A DNA stretch of 64,000 bases, taken from Pagrus major (Eukaryota > Chordata > Actinopteri > Spariformes > Sparidae). A program made the translations under genes and the position numbers. The notes beneath the pieces were generated by a model. The model saw nothing but the letters and a program-made list of their open reading frames with translations, did no database searches and was not told the DNA's origin. The stretch spans positions 417,501-481,500 of the forward strand of contig NC_133216.1 of assembly GCF_040436345.1 (NCBI RefSeq), written 5' to 3'. Each line of letters starts with the position of its first letter. The stretch's first letter is position 1. Of the stretch, positions 24,807 through 34,793 are shown piece by piece.

Positions 24807-26365
24807 TGGGGCTCCTGGTTTACACCTAAACTCAGTCAGCTGTGTCAGGCCAAGGAGGAGGCCTACAGTAGTGTGGACCGGGCCCTGTACCAGCAGGAGG
24901 CCTACAGTAGTGTGGACCGGGCCCTGTACCAGCAGGAGGTCTACAGTAGTGTGGACCGGGTCCTGTACCAGCAGGAGGTCTACAGTAGTGTGGATGGGGC
25001 CCTGTACCAGCAGGAGGCCTATAGTAGTGTGGACCGGGCCCTGTACCAGCAGGAGGCCTTCAGTGGTGTGGACAAGGCCCTGTACCAGCAGGAGGCCTAT
25101 AGTAGTGTGGACTGGGCCCTGTACCAGCAGGAGGCCTTCAGTAGTGTGGACCGGGCCCTGTACCAGCAGGAGGCCTTCAGTAGTGTGGACCGGGCCCTGT
25201 ACCAGCAGGAGGCCTTCAGTAGTGTGGACAAGGCTCTGTACCAGCAGGAGGCCTATAGTAGTGTGGACCGGGCCCTGTACCAGCAGGAGGTCTACAGTAG
25301 TGTGGATGGGGCCCTGTACCAGCAGGAGGCCTATAGTAGTGTGGACCGGGCCCTGTACCAGCAGGAGGCCTTTAGTAGTGTGGACAAGGCCCTGTACTAG
25401 CAGGAGGCCTATAGTAGTGTGGACTGGGCCCTGTACCAGCAGGAGGCCTTCAGTAGTGTGGACCGGGCCCTGTACCAGCAGGAGGCCTTCAGTAGTGTGG
25501 ACAAGGCTCTGTACCAGCAGGAGGCCTATAGTAGTGTGGGCCGGGCCCTGTACCAGCAGGAGGTCTACAGTAGTGGGGACCGGGCCCTGTACCAGCAGGA
25601 GGTCTACAGTGGTGTGGACAAGGCTCTGTACCAGCAGGAGGTCTACAGTAGTGTGGACCGGGCCCTGTACCAGCAGGAGGTCTACAGTAGTGTGGATGGG
25701 GCCCTGTACCAGCAGGAGGCCTATAGTAGTGTGGACCGGGCCCTGTACCAGCAGGAGGCCTACAGTAGTGTGGACCAGGCCCTGTACCAGCAGGAGGCCT
25801 TCAGTAGTGTGGACCAGGCCCTGTACCAGCAGGAGGCCTTCAGTAGTGTGGACAAGGCCCTGTACCAGCAGGAGGCCTATAGTAGTGGGGACCGGGCCCT
25901 GTACCAGCAGGAGGTCTACAGTGGTGTGGACAAGGCTCTGTACCAGCAGGAGGTCTACAGTAGTGTGGACCGGGCCCTGTACCAGCAGGAGGTCTACAGT
26001 AGTGTGGATGGGGCCCTGTACCAGCAGGAGGCCTATAGTAGTGTGGACCAGGCCCTGTACCAGCAGGAGGTCTACAGTAGTGTGGACCGGGCCCTGTACC
26101 AGCAGGAGGTCTACAGTAGTGTGGACCAGGCCCTGTACCAGCAGGAGGTCTACAGTAGTGTGGACCAGGCCCTGTACCAGCAGGAGGTCTACAGTAGTGT
26201 GGACCGGGCCCTGTACGGTGTGTCCCCCTCCTGCCTGAGAGTCTCTGCTGACCAACTGGCCTCCATCTTCACCCAGATCTTCCTCCGATCTCTGGAGCCA
26301 TCTCTGTTAGCTCCTGCTTCAAACACTCCACCATCATCCCGGTCCCCAAGAAACCCTCCATATTA
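24807..26365 (+). mobile_element. L2-type LINE ORF2 remnant carrying an internal 39-bp satellite
   Basis: At 24816 the frame reads WFTPKLSQLCQAKEEAY, the linker between endonuclease and reverse transcriptase of L2-like LINEs (compare PWFTAKLRQL in the element at 57140). The next codons, SSVDRALYQQ, are the first copy of the 39-bp array. After the array the same frame resumes as GVSPSCLRVSADQLASIF at 26216, the start of the RT domain in these LINEs, then shifts into STIIPVPKKP and ends near 26365. The codons normally lying between the two segments are gone. Endonuclease and most of RT are missing. Confidence 0.85.
24856..26216 (+). repeat. 39-bp minisatellite derived from LINE codons
   Basis: About 35 copies of a 39-bp unit coding QQEAYSSVDRALY or QQEVYSSVDRALY. 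Point variants are shared among copies (GGG/GTG, CGG/CAG/AAG) and block repeats are visible. One copy has a stop (near 25398). The unit is 13 codons, so the LINE frame runs through the array. Opposite-strand frames (LVQGPVHTTV-type) are shadows. Confidence 0.93.
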
Positions 26366-27548
26366 TATTAATCATATATTTGAATGTATGACAGAATTTA
26401 ACTACTTTTATAATTTGTTATGGTTCATTAACTTACATAACCGCTGAGCTTAGGTTGTATAGACTTCGGGGATTTGAAGATACTCCAGAAAAAAGACCAA
26501 TGTCAGCACTGTCAGCCCGCCTGCAGTTCTACACTACTGAGTTCAAAGCATTGCTGCAGTTGTTGTGTAGTTGTTGTGCAGTTGTACTTGTTGTGTAGTT
26601 GTGCAGGAGGACTAGTTCTCAGACAAACAAAGGTCAACACGTTGAGGTCGTCTTTGTTTCCTGCTGTTGGAGATGAATCTGACAGCTCAGCAGAAAGAAA
26701 CAAAACGTTGTTCAGCTGCTTATTTTCTTCGTCTCTTCGTCAGAGCAAACAAAGACTTTAGTTTCCTGGATCTCTGCAGGCAGCTGCACTCAACAACAAT
26801 ATAAACCATGACCTTTGTCAACAAAACTTAAAAGAATAATTACCTGAATCAAATCCAAAGATTAAAATGACATTAAAATGAATCACTTGTACATAATGTT
26901 CTGATGACTAACAGCTTCAACCTGAAGTGTAGTTTTTGAACATAATGAAGGTAAAGTAAGTGTGTTGTGTGACTGAAGTGAGGCAGATGAAGTAGCTTGA
27001 ACTAAAACAACAGAAAGGATTCTGTGAAGACTCAGAGAGCTGTGTAGTGTTGACTTCAGGAGACGTCACAACACTAACTTGTAGATCTTTGATTTCAAAA
27101 GAGAAATGAATGGATAGAAAAGAAGTCAGTTGTTTGATCTAATAAAAAAATGGATTATTAATGAAAGTTTAATGTTTTATTAGCAGTCAGTCGTCTCTAT
27201 AGAAGGAATAACACCTGTGAAGGACTCTGACACATATTTGCTCTGAATCCAGAGTCAATTGTAATTGAACAAAAATATTTCTGCGCAAGGGAAAACTGCT
27301 ACCTGATGTTTGTCCAGTTTGACGAACACAAACATATTTTCTACAGTCAAAACATTGGTTATTCAATCTCCTGTAAAGAAATTCATCAGGCATAACAAAT
27401 GTGCAGAGAGCTCACACAAAATAATGACCTACAATCAAAGACAGGTGCAGAGGAGGCTGAAGCCGTCACTTTCAGGCTCGACCCTTCTCAGATTTCAACA
27501 TTTAAACACATGAAGACATTTGTTAGACGAAGAACGACAAACAGTGTT
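26366..27548. other. Intergenic, left edge of the OR cluster
   Basis: Short TTGTTGTGTAG repeats near 26560-26600. Otherwise AT-rich DNA without a recognisable frame. It forms the downstream side of the minus-strand OR at 27549. Confidence 0.4.
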
Positions 27549-28478
27549 TCACGTTCTTTTACCAGAAACAAGACTTTTACATATGATGCGGATTTTGGAC
27601 ATATTCATTCCATACATGATGGGGTTGAAGAGCGGTGTAAATGTGAGCCAGTATAATGATAGAAAAATGCGCAGCACAGTGGGAACTCTGCTCAGATCAA
27701 ACCTGCTCTGCACTATTTCAAAGAAACAACCAAAAGAGAAGTTGAGCAGAGAAGCGATGTGAGGTGTGCAGGTGCTGACGGCTTTCTGTCTCGTCTGTTT
27801 AGAACCAGAGAAACACACTATAAGGATCCTCATGTACGTGTAGAGAATTAAAACGATGAGACCAAAGATGACTGTAAACATGTAAACAAGTCCATAAATG
27901 TTGTAGACTGTGGTGTCGGAGCAGGCCAGTTTAACAATGGAGTAGTTGTCACAGTACACTTTATGAATGGTGTTGCCACACAGCTGTAAAGGAACACTCA
28001 GAGATGGCATGACAACAGTTTCTATTACACTGTACAGCCACACAAACGCTGTGAGGATCACAACTTTTCTGGATGTCATACGTGTGTTATATTGTAGAGG
28101 ATAACAGATAGCAAGATATCTGTCATAAGACATGACGACTAAGGTGAAATATTGTACACCTCCGTAAGTGAACACACAGAAAATCTGCAGGAAACAAAAT
28201 GAAGCAGAAACCGTGTGAATGTCAGAGAGAATCTGAGTCAGAAGGAATGGAAACAACCCTGAACTACCAAACAGTTCATTTACAAACAGGCTGCACAGGA
28301 ACATGTACATAGGTTCATGTAAGCTCCTGTTCATACAGATAACCACAATGAGCAGAAGGTTGGAACAAATGATTAAAATATATAAACACATAACAATTAT
28401 GAAAAGTAAATATTTAAAATCTCCAACGTTCACAAAGGCAACAAGTGCAAAGTGTGAAACCTGAGTAGAGTTTATCAT
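27549..28478 (-). CDS. Olfactory receptor, MSYDRY group, single exon
   Basis: 309 residues on the minus strand. Start set at 28478 (MINSTQVSHFALV), which aligns with the starts of the sister genes and has an N-S-T glycosylation site; an in-frame ATG at 28586 would add 36 atypical residues. Seen in order: helix 1 with Asn40, inner loop LHEPMYMFL (54-61), the disulfide Cys95, VMSYDRYLAICYPLQY (115-130), second outer loop with several Cys (167-186), FSGSKQTRQKAVSTCTPH (223-240) before helix 6, and NPIMYGMNM (285-293) in helix 7. All frame and motif checks pass, so it looks functional. Receptors with this wording are, as I recall, of the teleost delta-like group; that placement is tentative. Confidence 0.94.
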   Translation of the reverse strand: MINSTQVSHFALVAFVNVGDFKYLLFIIVMCLYILIICSNLLLIVVICMNRSLHEPMYMFLCSLFVNELFGSSGLFPFLLTQILSDIHTVSASFCFLQIFCVFTYGGVQYFTLVVMSYDRYLAICYPLQYNTRMTSRKVVILTAFVWLYSVIETVVMPSLSVPLQLCGNTIHKVYCDNYSIVKLACSDTTVYNIYGLVYMFTVIFGLIVLILYTYMRILIVCFSGSKQTRQKAVSTCTPHIASLLNFSFGCFFEIVQSRFDLSRVPTVLRIFLSLYWLTFTPLFNPIMYGMNMSKIRIICKSLVSGKRT

Positions 28479-28682
28479 GGCTCCTTCAGCAGCCTCAGCA
28501 TCATGGAGTGGATTAACTACATGAACTGTGACTTTAAGATTTATAAAGGTTAGTTTGCTCTTTGAATATTTAAGAAGCTGAAACATTAATCACAAACAGA
28601 AGTCATGACAGATTCATTCATCAGCAACAGAACACAAGACGACTAATACAAGTGTATTCTTCCCACATAATGAGACACAACC
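28479..28682. promoter_or_regulatory. Upstream region of the OR at 27549-28478
   Basis: About 200 bp between the OR start and the TTAA element. The proximal promoter or leader exon should lie here or beyond the insertion; no motif stands out. Confidence 0.25.
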
Positions 28683-30026
28683 TTAAAGGGACTTGGGGCA
28701 GGATCAAGAAATAAGACTCAATAGTGACTCGCCGGCCGTTGCGGCCGTTAGTGTAACTGCAGCCATCAGCCGAGCCGCGTGGGAGCGCGCATGAGCTCTT
28801 CACAACAGTGCAGCTGATGCCGTCTCATCCCTGTTCGTCAGACGCTTGACGCTTGGTCAAGTGCCTTAATGTGCCAGACTTGTTTTGTATTTTCCAAGTC
28901 AATGTTATGACTGTAACTGAAAGTTGTTCAATAAAGTTTTTATAAAAAAAAAAAAAAAGCTTGGTCAAGTGCCACTCGCGTCGATACCTGACGCAGGAGG
29001 CTTCCCCCCTTTGCGTTGGTCTTATCCGCTACACATGAAGCAGCCGGGAAGCTGCTCGCTGTGTGTAGCGACACACAAGCGCAGCGATTTACAGTTACGG
29101 TCGATGCAGTCTGAAGGCACGGGCGAAAGCAAAGACGGCACAGTGATGGACAGAAATATCGTCTCTGATACGGGATTGCTGTGTGTTAGCGGCTAATGTT
29201 GCTACACAGACACAAACAAGCCGTTAGCCTGTGGCTACATCCAGCTGCTAACGTCACCTCCCGGATAACAGGTTGGGCTCTCGGTCCCGTATATAAAGGG
29301 ACATGTTTCTAACTATTCGGTTTCAGACTAAAGGACCGTGGAAAATGCGCAGTCTGTAACTATTCAGTGTTACACAGCGGTGGACTAAGTTACATGTTAG
29401 CAGCTAACGCTACTTTGCACGTTAGGGCACCCCGAGTCCTCGGTGATCTCATATGATTTTCAAATCAAGCTCTAAACATGACCTGTGATGTTTTCTTACC
29501 TGGTTACTAGGAAATGAGCCATGTCAGCATCTGTTTTCAGTCCCAATTCAAGTTGAAGCTGCCTCCATGAGTCCAACACGTATCCGATGTGTATTCAGGT
29601 GCCAGCCCGCTTTGCTCGTAATTTTGTTTCGACTCACAACATGCTGCTGATAAAACCTTTGTTTTCTTCTTAGTGTGACTTTTTAGTGGACTTTGTGTGA
29701 TGGTGGGTCGTTTGCTGGCTGTAGCAGAATCCATTACTACCCAGACACTAGTTTGGGTCCACCGAGTTTGTTTACTTCCTGTATCCAAGTCGAAAGCCGG
29801 TCGAGGACGCGCATTCAGTGTCATCTGACGTCACGTCCGCAGGACTGCGCGGGAAATTCGGGCCCGAATTGCAGTACATTATGCAGCACACAGCCTGTTC
29901 AGGGCAATGGAGAGATGCGAGGGTGGGCTCATTCTTTTTGGTTTTGAACGCTTCATCACCCATTAGCATTAAAAATCTTAAAATGCATGTTTATAATTTC
30001 ACAGATCCTGCCCCAAGTTCCTTTAA
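28683..30026. mobile_element. TTAA-flanked non-autonomous DNA transposon, copy 1
   Basis: Ends AGGGACTTGGGGCAGGATC and GATCCTGCCCCAAGTTCCT form inverted repeats, with TTAA on both outer sides (28683-28686, 30023-30026). TTAA duplication points to piggyBac or Kolobok; the transposase was not found, so the superfamily is open. 1344 bp, with CpG-rich interior and only short frames (for example minus 29824-29537). A second copy lies at 47466-48609. Copy 1 also carries a 3' mRNA fragment inserted at 28866 and a stretch near 28974-29030 that copy 2 lacks. Confidence 0.85.
28866..28958 (+). pseudogene. Retroposed 3' end of an mRNA with target duplication
   Basis: 93 bp ending in AATAAA (28930-28935), a short spacer and a run of about 16 A. 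Both sides carry the perfect 15-bp duplication GCTTGGTCAAGTGCC (28851-28865 and 28959-28973). This is the form of a LINE-driven insertion of a strongly 5'-truncated polyadenylated transcript. The source gene cannot be named from this non-coding tail. The insertion is absent from the sister element at 47466-48609. Confidence 0.88.
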
Positions 30027-30139
30027 AGATGGTGTGTGTCAGTACCCTGCTGTTGTCACTCTGAGTCTCTCTGCTTCTTTTAACCCTTTCAAGTAGTCTG
30101 AGGCTCACAGCAGCAGACTGACCTCATCATTATTATTTT

Positions 30140-30336
30140 CTTTCTTTTTTTTTTGGCCTTTGTATCGCTTTATTGATAGGACAGTTTTAGAGAGATGACA
30201 GGAAACAGGGTGAGAGAGGGGGGGGGTGACACGCAGCAAAGGGTCCAGGCCGGACTCGAGCCCTGGGCCACTGCTGCGAGGCCTCTGCACATGGGACACC
30301 CGCTCTGCTATCTGAGCTAACTTATGGTGCCCCATT
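30140..30336 (-). mobile_element. tRNA-derived SINE, minus strand
   Basis: Read on the minus strand it begins GGGGCACCATAAGTTAGCTC, with an A-box-like TAGCTCAGATAGCAGAG, then a B-box-like GGGCTCGAGTCC, a body with CAGGAAAC, and a tail ATCAATAAAGCGATACAAAG plus A-run (30165-30143). The order of RNA polymerase III boxes and A-rich tail is that of a teleost tRNA SINE. The head is diverged, so it is probably old. Confidence 0.75.
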
Positions 30337-30384
30337 AGTTTATTTCTGAGATGTTATTGTCGGTCTCCTGCCCAGTTCACTTTA

Positions 30385-30775
30385 GTTTGCACCGTCCCTG
30401 TGTCATGAAAAGGTTCATTTATCAGCCATTTTAAAGCATCAACAATGAGTTTGAGTCAGTTTATGTGACAGAAGACAAAGACAAACTGTTTATATGTTGG
30501 AGTGTTGATGATGAGTTCTGGAGTCTCAGTCTGAGGAGTGAAGCTGCTCTGTAGTTTGGTGGTACGGCAGTAGATACTTCTGTTTCTGTTGTCAGATGGC
30601 AGCACATACTTCTGTATCTGTTGTCAGACGGCAGCAGACACTAATGCATCTGTTGTCAGACGGCAGCAGACACTAATGCATCTGTTGTCAGATGGCAGCA
30701 GACACTTCTGTATCTGTTGTCAAGTGGCAGCAGATACTTCTGTATCTGTTGTCAGGTGGCAGCAGGGTGAACAGA
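30385..30775 (+). repeat. Left arm of a large inverted repeat
   Basis: Pairs with 32010-32275 in inverted orientation. Shared stretches include CACCGTCCCTGTGTCATGAA, TATATGTTGGAGTGTTGATG, GAGTGAAGCTGCTCTGTAGT and repeated copies of TATCTGTTGTCAGACGGCAG. The inner end is a small tandem array of that last unit. The arms enclose two MITE-like elements, 30780-31860. Confidence 0.85.
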
Positions 30776-30779
30776 CTAT

Positions 30780-31243
30780 GGCTGTGTCTCAATTCAGGGG
30801 CTGCATCCTTCGAAGGGTGCATTTGAAGGCCAATTATGTCACAATGACGCGTGAAGGCCGTCCCAATTCGAAAGCTCCTCCAAATGCACCCCACAAATGC
30901 AGCCTTCTTTTCTGTCTTTTTTGAGGATGCACCGCTACCATCCTTCGCAGCCTCCCATATCCCAAGATTCTTTGCGCGCCCGAAAAAGAAGAAGGAAAGA
31001 AAGAAAAGGATGATATCAACTGGTGTAGATCGTCACTTTCGCAGGCCTGGGCGGCAGAAATCGTGATGTAAGGGTAAGGGGCGGGAACATCTGGTGACGC
31101 AACCAGGAAATGCTCCGAAGGCGAGACTGTCCCATTTAACAATGGTGGATGCGGCTCTCGAAGGTACCTCCGAAGGACTCACATTCGGAGGCCGCAAAGA
31201 CCCCATCCTTTGAAGGAGGCAGCCCCTGAATTGAGACCCAGCT
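30780..31243. mobile_element. MITE-related element, longer relative of 328-447
   Basis: Ends GGCTGTGTCTCAATTCAGGG and its complement near 31222-31243; internal CCTTCGAAGG and TTCGAAAG palindromes. TAT flanks on both sides (30777-30779, 31244-31246) fit a 3-bp duplication. No coding capacity seen. Confidence 0.7.
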
Positions 31244-31246
31244 TAT

Positions 31247-31860
31247 GTGTGTCCCAATCCAGGGGCTGCATCCTTCGAAGGACGCATTTGAAGGCCAATC
31301 ACGTCACAACGCCGTGCAAAGGCTGTCCCAATTCGAAGGTTCCTTCAAATGCGGCCCACAAATGCAGCCTTCTTTTCCCTCTTTTTAGAGGAGGCACTGC
31401 TACTATCCTTCATGGCCTCCCATATATGAAGATTCTTTGCGCACCGCGGCTCAGTCCCAAAAACAAAGAAAGAAAGACAGAAAATGGCGACATCAAGTGG
31501 CACAGATCTGACATTTAAATGTAGGGATTGGGTTTATACTCGGTTTTTACCCATTTGAACATCCAACGCCAGATATGTTAAACTTCAAGGGACCTTAAAA
31601 CCTCCAACTTTTTTCAGTTAAACTCTCTACTCGTATTTTCACTTTTGTGGGCCTGGGCAGCAGAAATCGTGACGTAAGGGTAAGGGCGGGAACATCTGGT
31701 GATGCAACCACAAAATACTCCGAAGGCTAGACCGTCCCATTTAACGGTTGACGCGGCTTTCGAAGGTACCTCTGAAGGACTCGCCTTCAGAGGCCGCAAA
31801 GGCTGCGTCCTTCAAAGGCTGCGTCCTTTGAAGGATGCAGCCCCTGAATTGGGACACAGC
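31247..31860. mobile_element. Second MITE-related element, adjoining the first
   Basis: Starts GTGTGTCCCAATCCAGGGGC and ends CCCCTGAATTGGGACACAGC. Its inner sequence matches the first copy (CCAATTCGAAGG, AAATGCAGCCTTCTTTTC, GGCAGAAATCGTGA), so the two are tandem relatives. The boundary TAT is shared with the first copy. Confidence 0.7.
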
Positions 31861-32009
31861 TACTGTGTCTGGGTGGGTGTTGTCTTGTTGTATCTCTGTG
31901 CAGACGTCTCACTTCAGTGATGTCACTGATGCTCTGTAGATGGTTTAATCAGCCACTGTAGAGTCGTCCCATCGAGGTCACACTTTCTATTTTCTTTTGT
32001 TAAAGATTC

Positions 32010-32275
32010 TCTGCTGTCACCTGACAACAGATACAGAAGTGTCTGCTGCTGTCTGACAACAGATACAGAAGTATCTGCTGCCGTACCACCAAACTACAGA
32101 GCAGCTTCACTCCTCAGACTGTGAGACTCCAGAACTCATCCTCAACACTCCAACATATAAATAGTTTGTCTTTTGCTCTGTCACATAAACAGACTCAAAC
32201 TTAGTGTTGATGCTGTAAAATTGTGGATGAATTAACCTTTTCATGACACAGGGACGGTGCACACTAAAGTCAGCT
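32010..32275 (-). repeat. Right arm of the large inverted repeat
   Basis: Reverse complement of 30385-30775 with scattered differences and fewer copies of the TCTGTTGTC unit. Outward similarity stops near 32275. With the left arm it makes a stem of 260 bp or more around a loop of about 1.2 kb. Confidence 0.85.
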
Positions 32276-32487
32276 GGAAGCTCATCAGTCTGGTCAGTGT
32301 GATCACACTGCTGCATGGTGCACATGGTGTTAGAGATGTGTACAGTACCAACAGTCTGTCCCTCTGTGGATTCATACATTGAGAAACCTGCATGGAAAGT
32401 GGTGTAAGTACACTTTCCATGTGTACACACGGTTAATAGATTTGACTCCAGGTCTCTAAAGTGAAGCCAATGCAGAAAAAGCCTCAA
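32107..32487 (-). CDS. Unrecognised 126-codon frame in the right arm
   Basis: Open from 32487 to a stop at 32107, with ordinary composition (LPADFSVHRPCVMKRLIHPQ, then TKFESVYVTEQKTNYLYVGV). I do not recognise a family. The matching part of the left arm is broken by stops. It could be an exon remnant of a host gene carried into the inverted repeat, or chance. Confidence 0.2.
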   Translation of the reverse strand: MRLFLHWLHFRDLESNLLTVCTHGKCTYTTFHAGFSMYESTEGQTVGTVHISNTMCTMQQCDHTDQTDELPADFSVHRPCVMKRLIHPQFYSINTKFESVYVTEQKTNYLYVGVLRMSSGVSQSEE

Positions 32488-33854
32488 ACCTGCATTCTTT
32501 TAAATACTGATGAAATGCTCAGTAAGTACAGGGATATAACATCCCTGGAGTCAAAGTTGGCAGGAAGTGTGAAATAAAAAAGCCTGTGTAGTTTATCATT
32601 CATCTCTTTTCAGTTCAGTAATAAGTTAACACTAATAAGTCATGTTGTAAAGGTAATAATTGAGCAGTACCATGTTTGTGTGTGTGTGTATGCATGTATA
32701 TATATATGTATATATATATATGTATATATATAACGCTGAAGAGAGAAGTGTGAAGAGACATTTTCTGACATTATGTGAATGTTAACGTTCAGCTTCATCC
32801 TGCTGCGTACCTGAACACTGACTTCATTACAACAGCAGGAATCGAAACAAACTGAAATCTTAGTTTGATTTTATTTATTACAATAATGCTGCCTCACAGA
32901 GCTGCTGCTGTGGCAGAAAGTACACACCAACACACAGCAGTGCAGTATATGGAAAGGTTCTGATTATATTGTGTTTACATACGCAGAGAGCAACGTTTCA
33001 GAAACACCTTTCAGAAGAGTCCAGTCCCAGCCAGCCATTACCTCCGGCCTCACTGCCTCTGTCTCAGATGTGGTGTTTATCAGTGGACTGTTGGAGTAAA
33101 TGATGAGAATATACAGGAGCTTTATCTGTGTGGTCACTCAGTGTTTAACAGTAGAAGTTAAAGTGAGTCACACTCCGGTAGGATGATGGTTTCAGTGTCT
33201 CACTGTGAGCTTTATTTACATGCTTTTCAATTCTACACACACACTTTGGTTTGCACTGTAAGATATGAAGCTTTAATTATAAACTGAGTATTTCACATGT
33301 GGTGAATGTTGTAATGTTAGAATTGAAGTTTTTAATGTCAGAGACATGACACTTATACATCACAAACTGACTTTATTGTCAATAAGTGGTTCATACTGTG
33401 CATTTTAACATATTCAGTGTATCTCTGGGTTCTCAGGGAGTCAATTCACAGATTTATACAAATTAAATTTAACATTTTAAATGCTTAAAATTTACAAAAA
33501 GGCGTAAGTGGCGGAATAATCCAAACAAGCTTTTGGAGCTTTTCAGGAAACAGAAGTGTTTATGAGAAATGATAATAATGAGAATATAGAACCGTTCAGA
33601 AAGTTAAAAAGTGCTTAATGGTGAAATGAAAAAAAATATTTTAGAACAGGGAATAAAACAAAATGCATGAATCAATTTTTGGTGATTTAAAGTAAACCTG
33701 AATGATTCAAATCAACCTTTTTTCCATGTTTCATGTAAAAATATGAATTATGCAGTCACAGTCAATACAAGTGTCAAAAGGTTCGTCACTTAATAAACTC
33801 ATTTGTTTGGATTGAATATCAGCAGATCTGTTTGTCGTCAAATAACATCTGAAG
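32488..33854. other. Intergenic between OR genes
   Basis: A TA/TG microsatellite at 32678-32730. The rest is AT-rich non-coding DNA on the downstream side of the OR at 33855. No relic recognised. Confidence 0.4.
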
Positions 33855-34793
33855 TTACATTTTCTCACCAAAAAGCAGGTTTTTGTATACATCACGTATT
33901 TTGGACATTTTCAGGCCGTACAGTAAAGGGTTGGCGAGCGGTTGGACTGTGAGCCAGTACAATGACAGAAAAATGCGCAACATGTTGGGTAATCTGTTCT
34001 GAACATCAAACCTGCTCTGCACTATTTCAAAGAAACATCCAAAAGAGAAGTTGAGCAGAGAAGCGAGGTGAGGTGAGCAGGTGCTGACGGCTTTCTGTCT
34101 CGTCTGTTTAGAGCCGGAGAAACACACTATAAGGATCCTGATGTACGTGTAAATGATTAAAACTATGAGACCAAAGATGACTGTAAACATGTGGACAAGT
34201 CCAAAGATGTTATTGACTGTAGTGTCGGAGCAGGCCAGTCTGACGATATAATAGTTGTCACAGTACACTTTGTTAATGATGTTCCCACACAGCTGCAGAG
34301 GGAAGGTCAGACCAGCCGCGAAGAGCATATTGATGAGAAGAGGGTAGAACCATATGAGAGCAGTGAGCTTGGCAATCTTATTATATGTCATAAGACTGTT
34401 ATACTGTAGAGGATAACAGATAGCAAGATATCTGTCATAAGACATGACGGCTAAGGTCAAAAACTCTATACCTCCATAAGAATACAAACAGAAAATCTGC
34501 AGGAAACAAAGAGAAGCAGAAACAGTGTGAATGTCAGAGAGAATCTGAGTCAGAAGGAACGGAAACAACCCTGAACTACCATACAGTTCATTTACAAACA
34601 GGCTGCACAGGAACATGTACATAGGTTCATGTAAGCTCCTGTTCATACAGATAACCACAATGAGAAACACATTAGCACAAATGATTGAAATGTAAAAAGT
34701 CAGAACAATCAGGAAATATAAGTATTTAACAATCCCCGTGTCAAAGTAAGCACCGAGTGTGAAATATGAGACATGTGTAGAGTTCATCGTCAT
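33855..34793 (-). CDS. Olfactory receptor, MSYDRY group, single exon
   Basis: 312 residues on the minus strand beginning MTMNSTHVSYFTLGAYF (the second Met, at 34787, may be the true start). Shares with its neighbours MNRSLHEPMYMFLCSLFVNE, SDIHTVSASLCFLQIF, VMSYDRYLAICYPLQYN, FSGSKQTRQKAVSTCSPH and a helix 7 with NPLLYGLKMSK. N-terminal N-S-T glycosylation site, and Cys pairs in the outer loops. It is most like the receptor at 27549 in the second half (RRPNMLRIFLSLYWLT-type wording, CFFEIVQSRFD) and shares its orientation, which suggests tandem duplication. No break in the frame. Confidence 0.94.
   Translation of the reverse strand: MTMNSTHVSYFTLGAYFDTGIVKYLYFLIVLTFYISIICANVFLIVVICMNRSLHEPMYMFLCSLFVNELYGSSGLFPFLLTQILSDIHTVSASLCFLQIFCLYSYGGIEFLTLAVMSYDRYLAICYPLQYNSLMTYNKIAKLTALIWFYPLLINMLFAAGLTFPLQLCGNIINKVYCDNYYIVRLACSDTTVNNIFGLVHMFTVIFGLIVLIIYTYIRILIVCFSGSKQTRQKAVSTCSPHLASLLNFSFGCFFEIVQSRFDVQNRLPNMLRIFLSLYWLTVQPLANPLLYGLKMSKIRDVYKNLLFGEKM

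Noticed and set aside
24856-26216. CRISPR-like array (39-bp repeats)
   Set aside because: No spacers: units are directly head to tail, and the context is a vertebrate LINE.
24720-26255. 511-codon minus-strand frame of LLLVQGPVHTTVD repeats
   Set aside because: Shadow of the 39-bp array, whose plus-strand frame is explained by LINE ORF2.
27549-28586. OR start at 28586
   Set aside because: The 36 added residues are not OR-like; the start at 28478 aligns with all sister genes.
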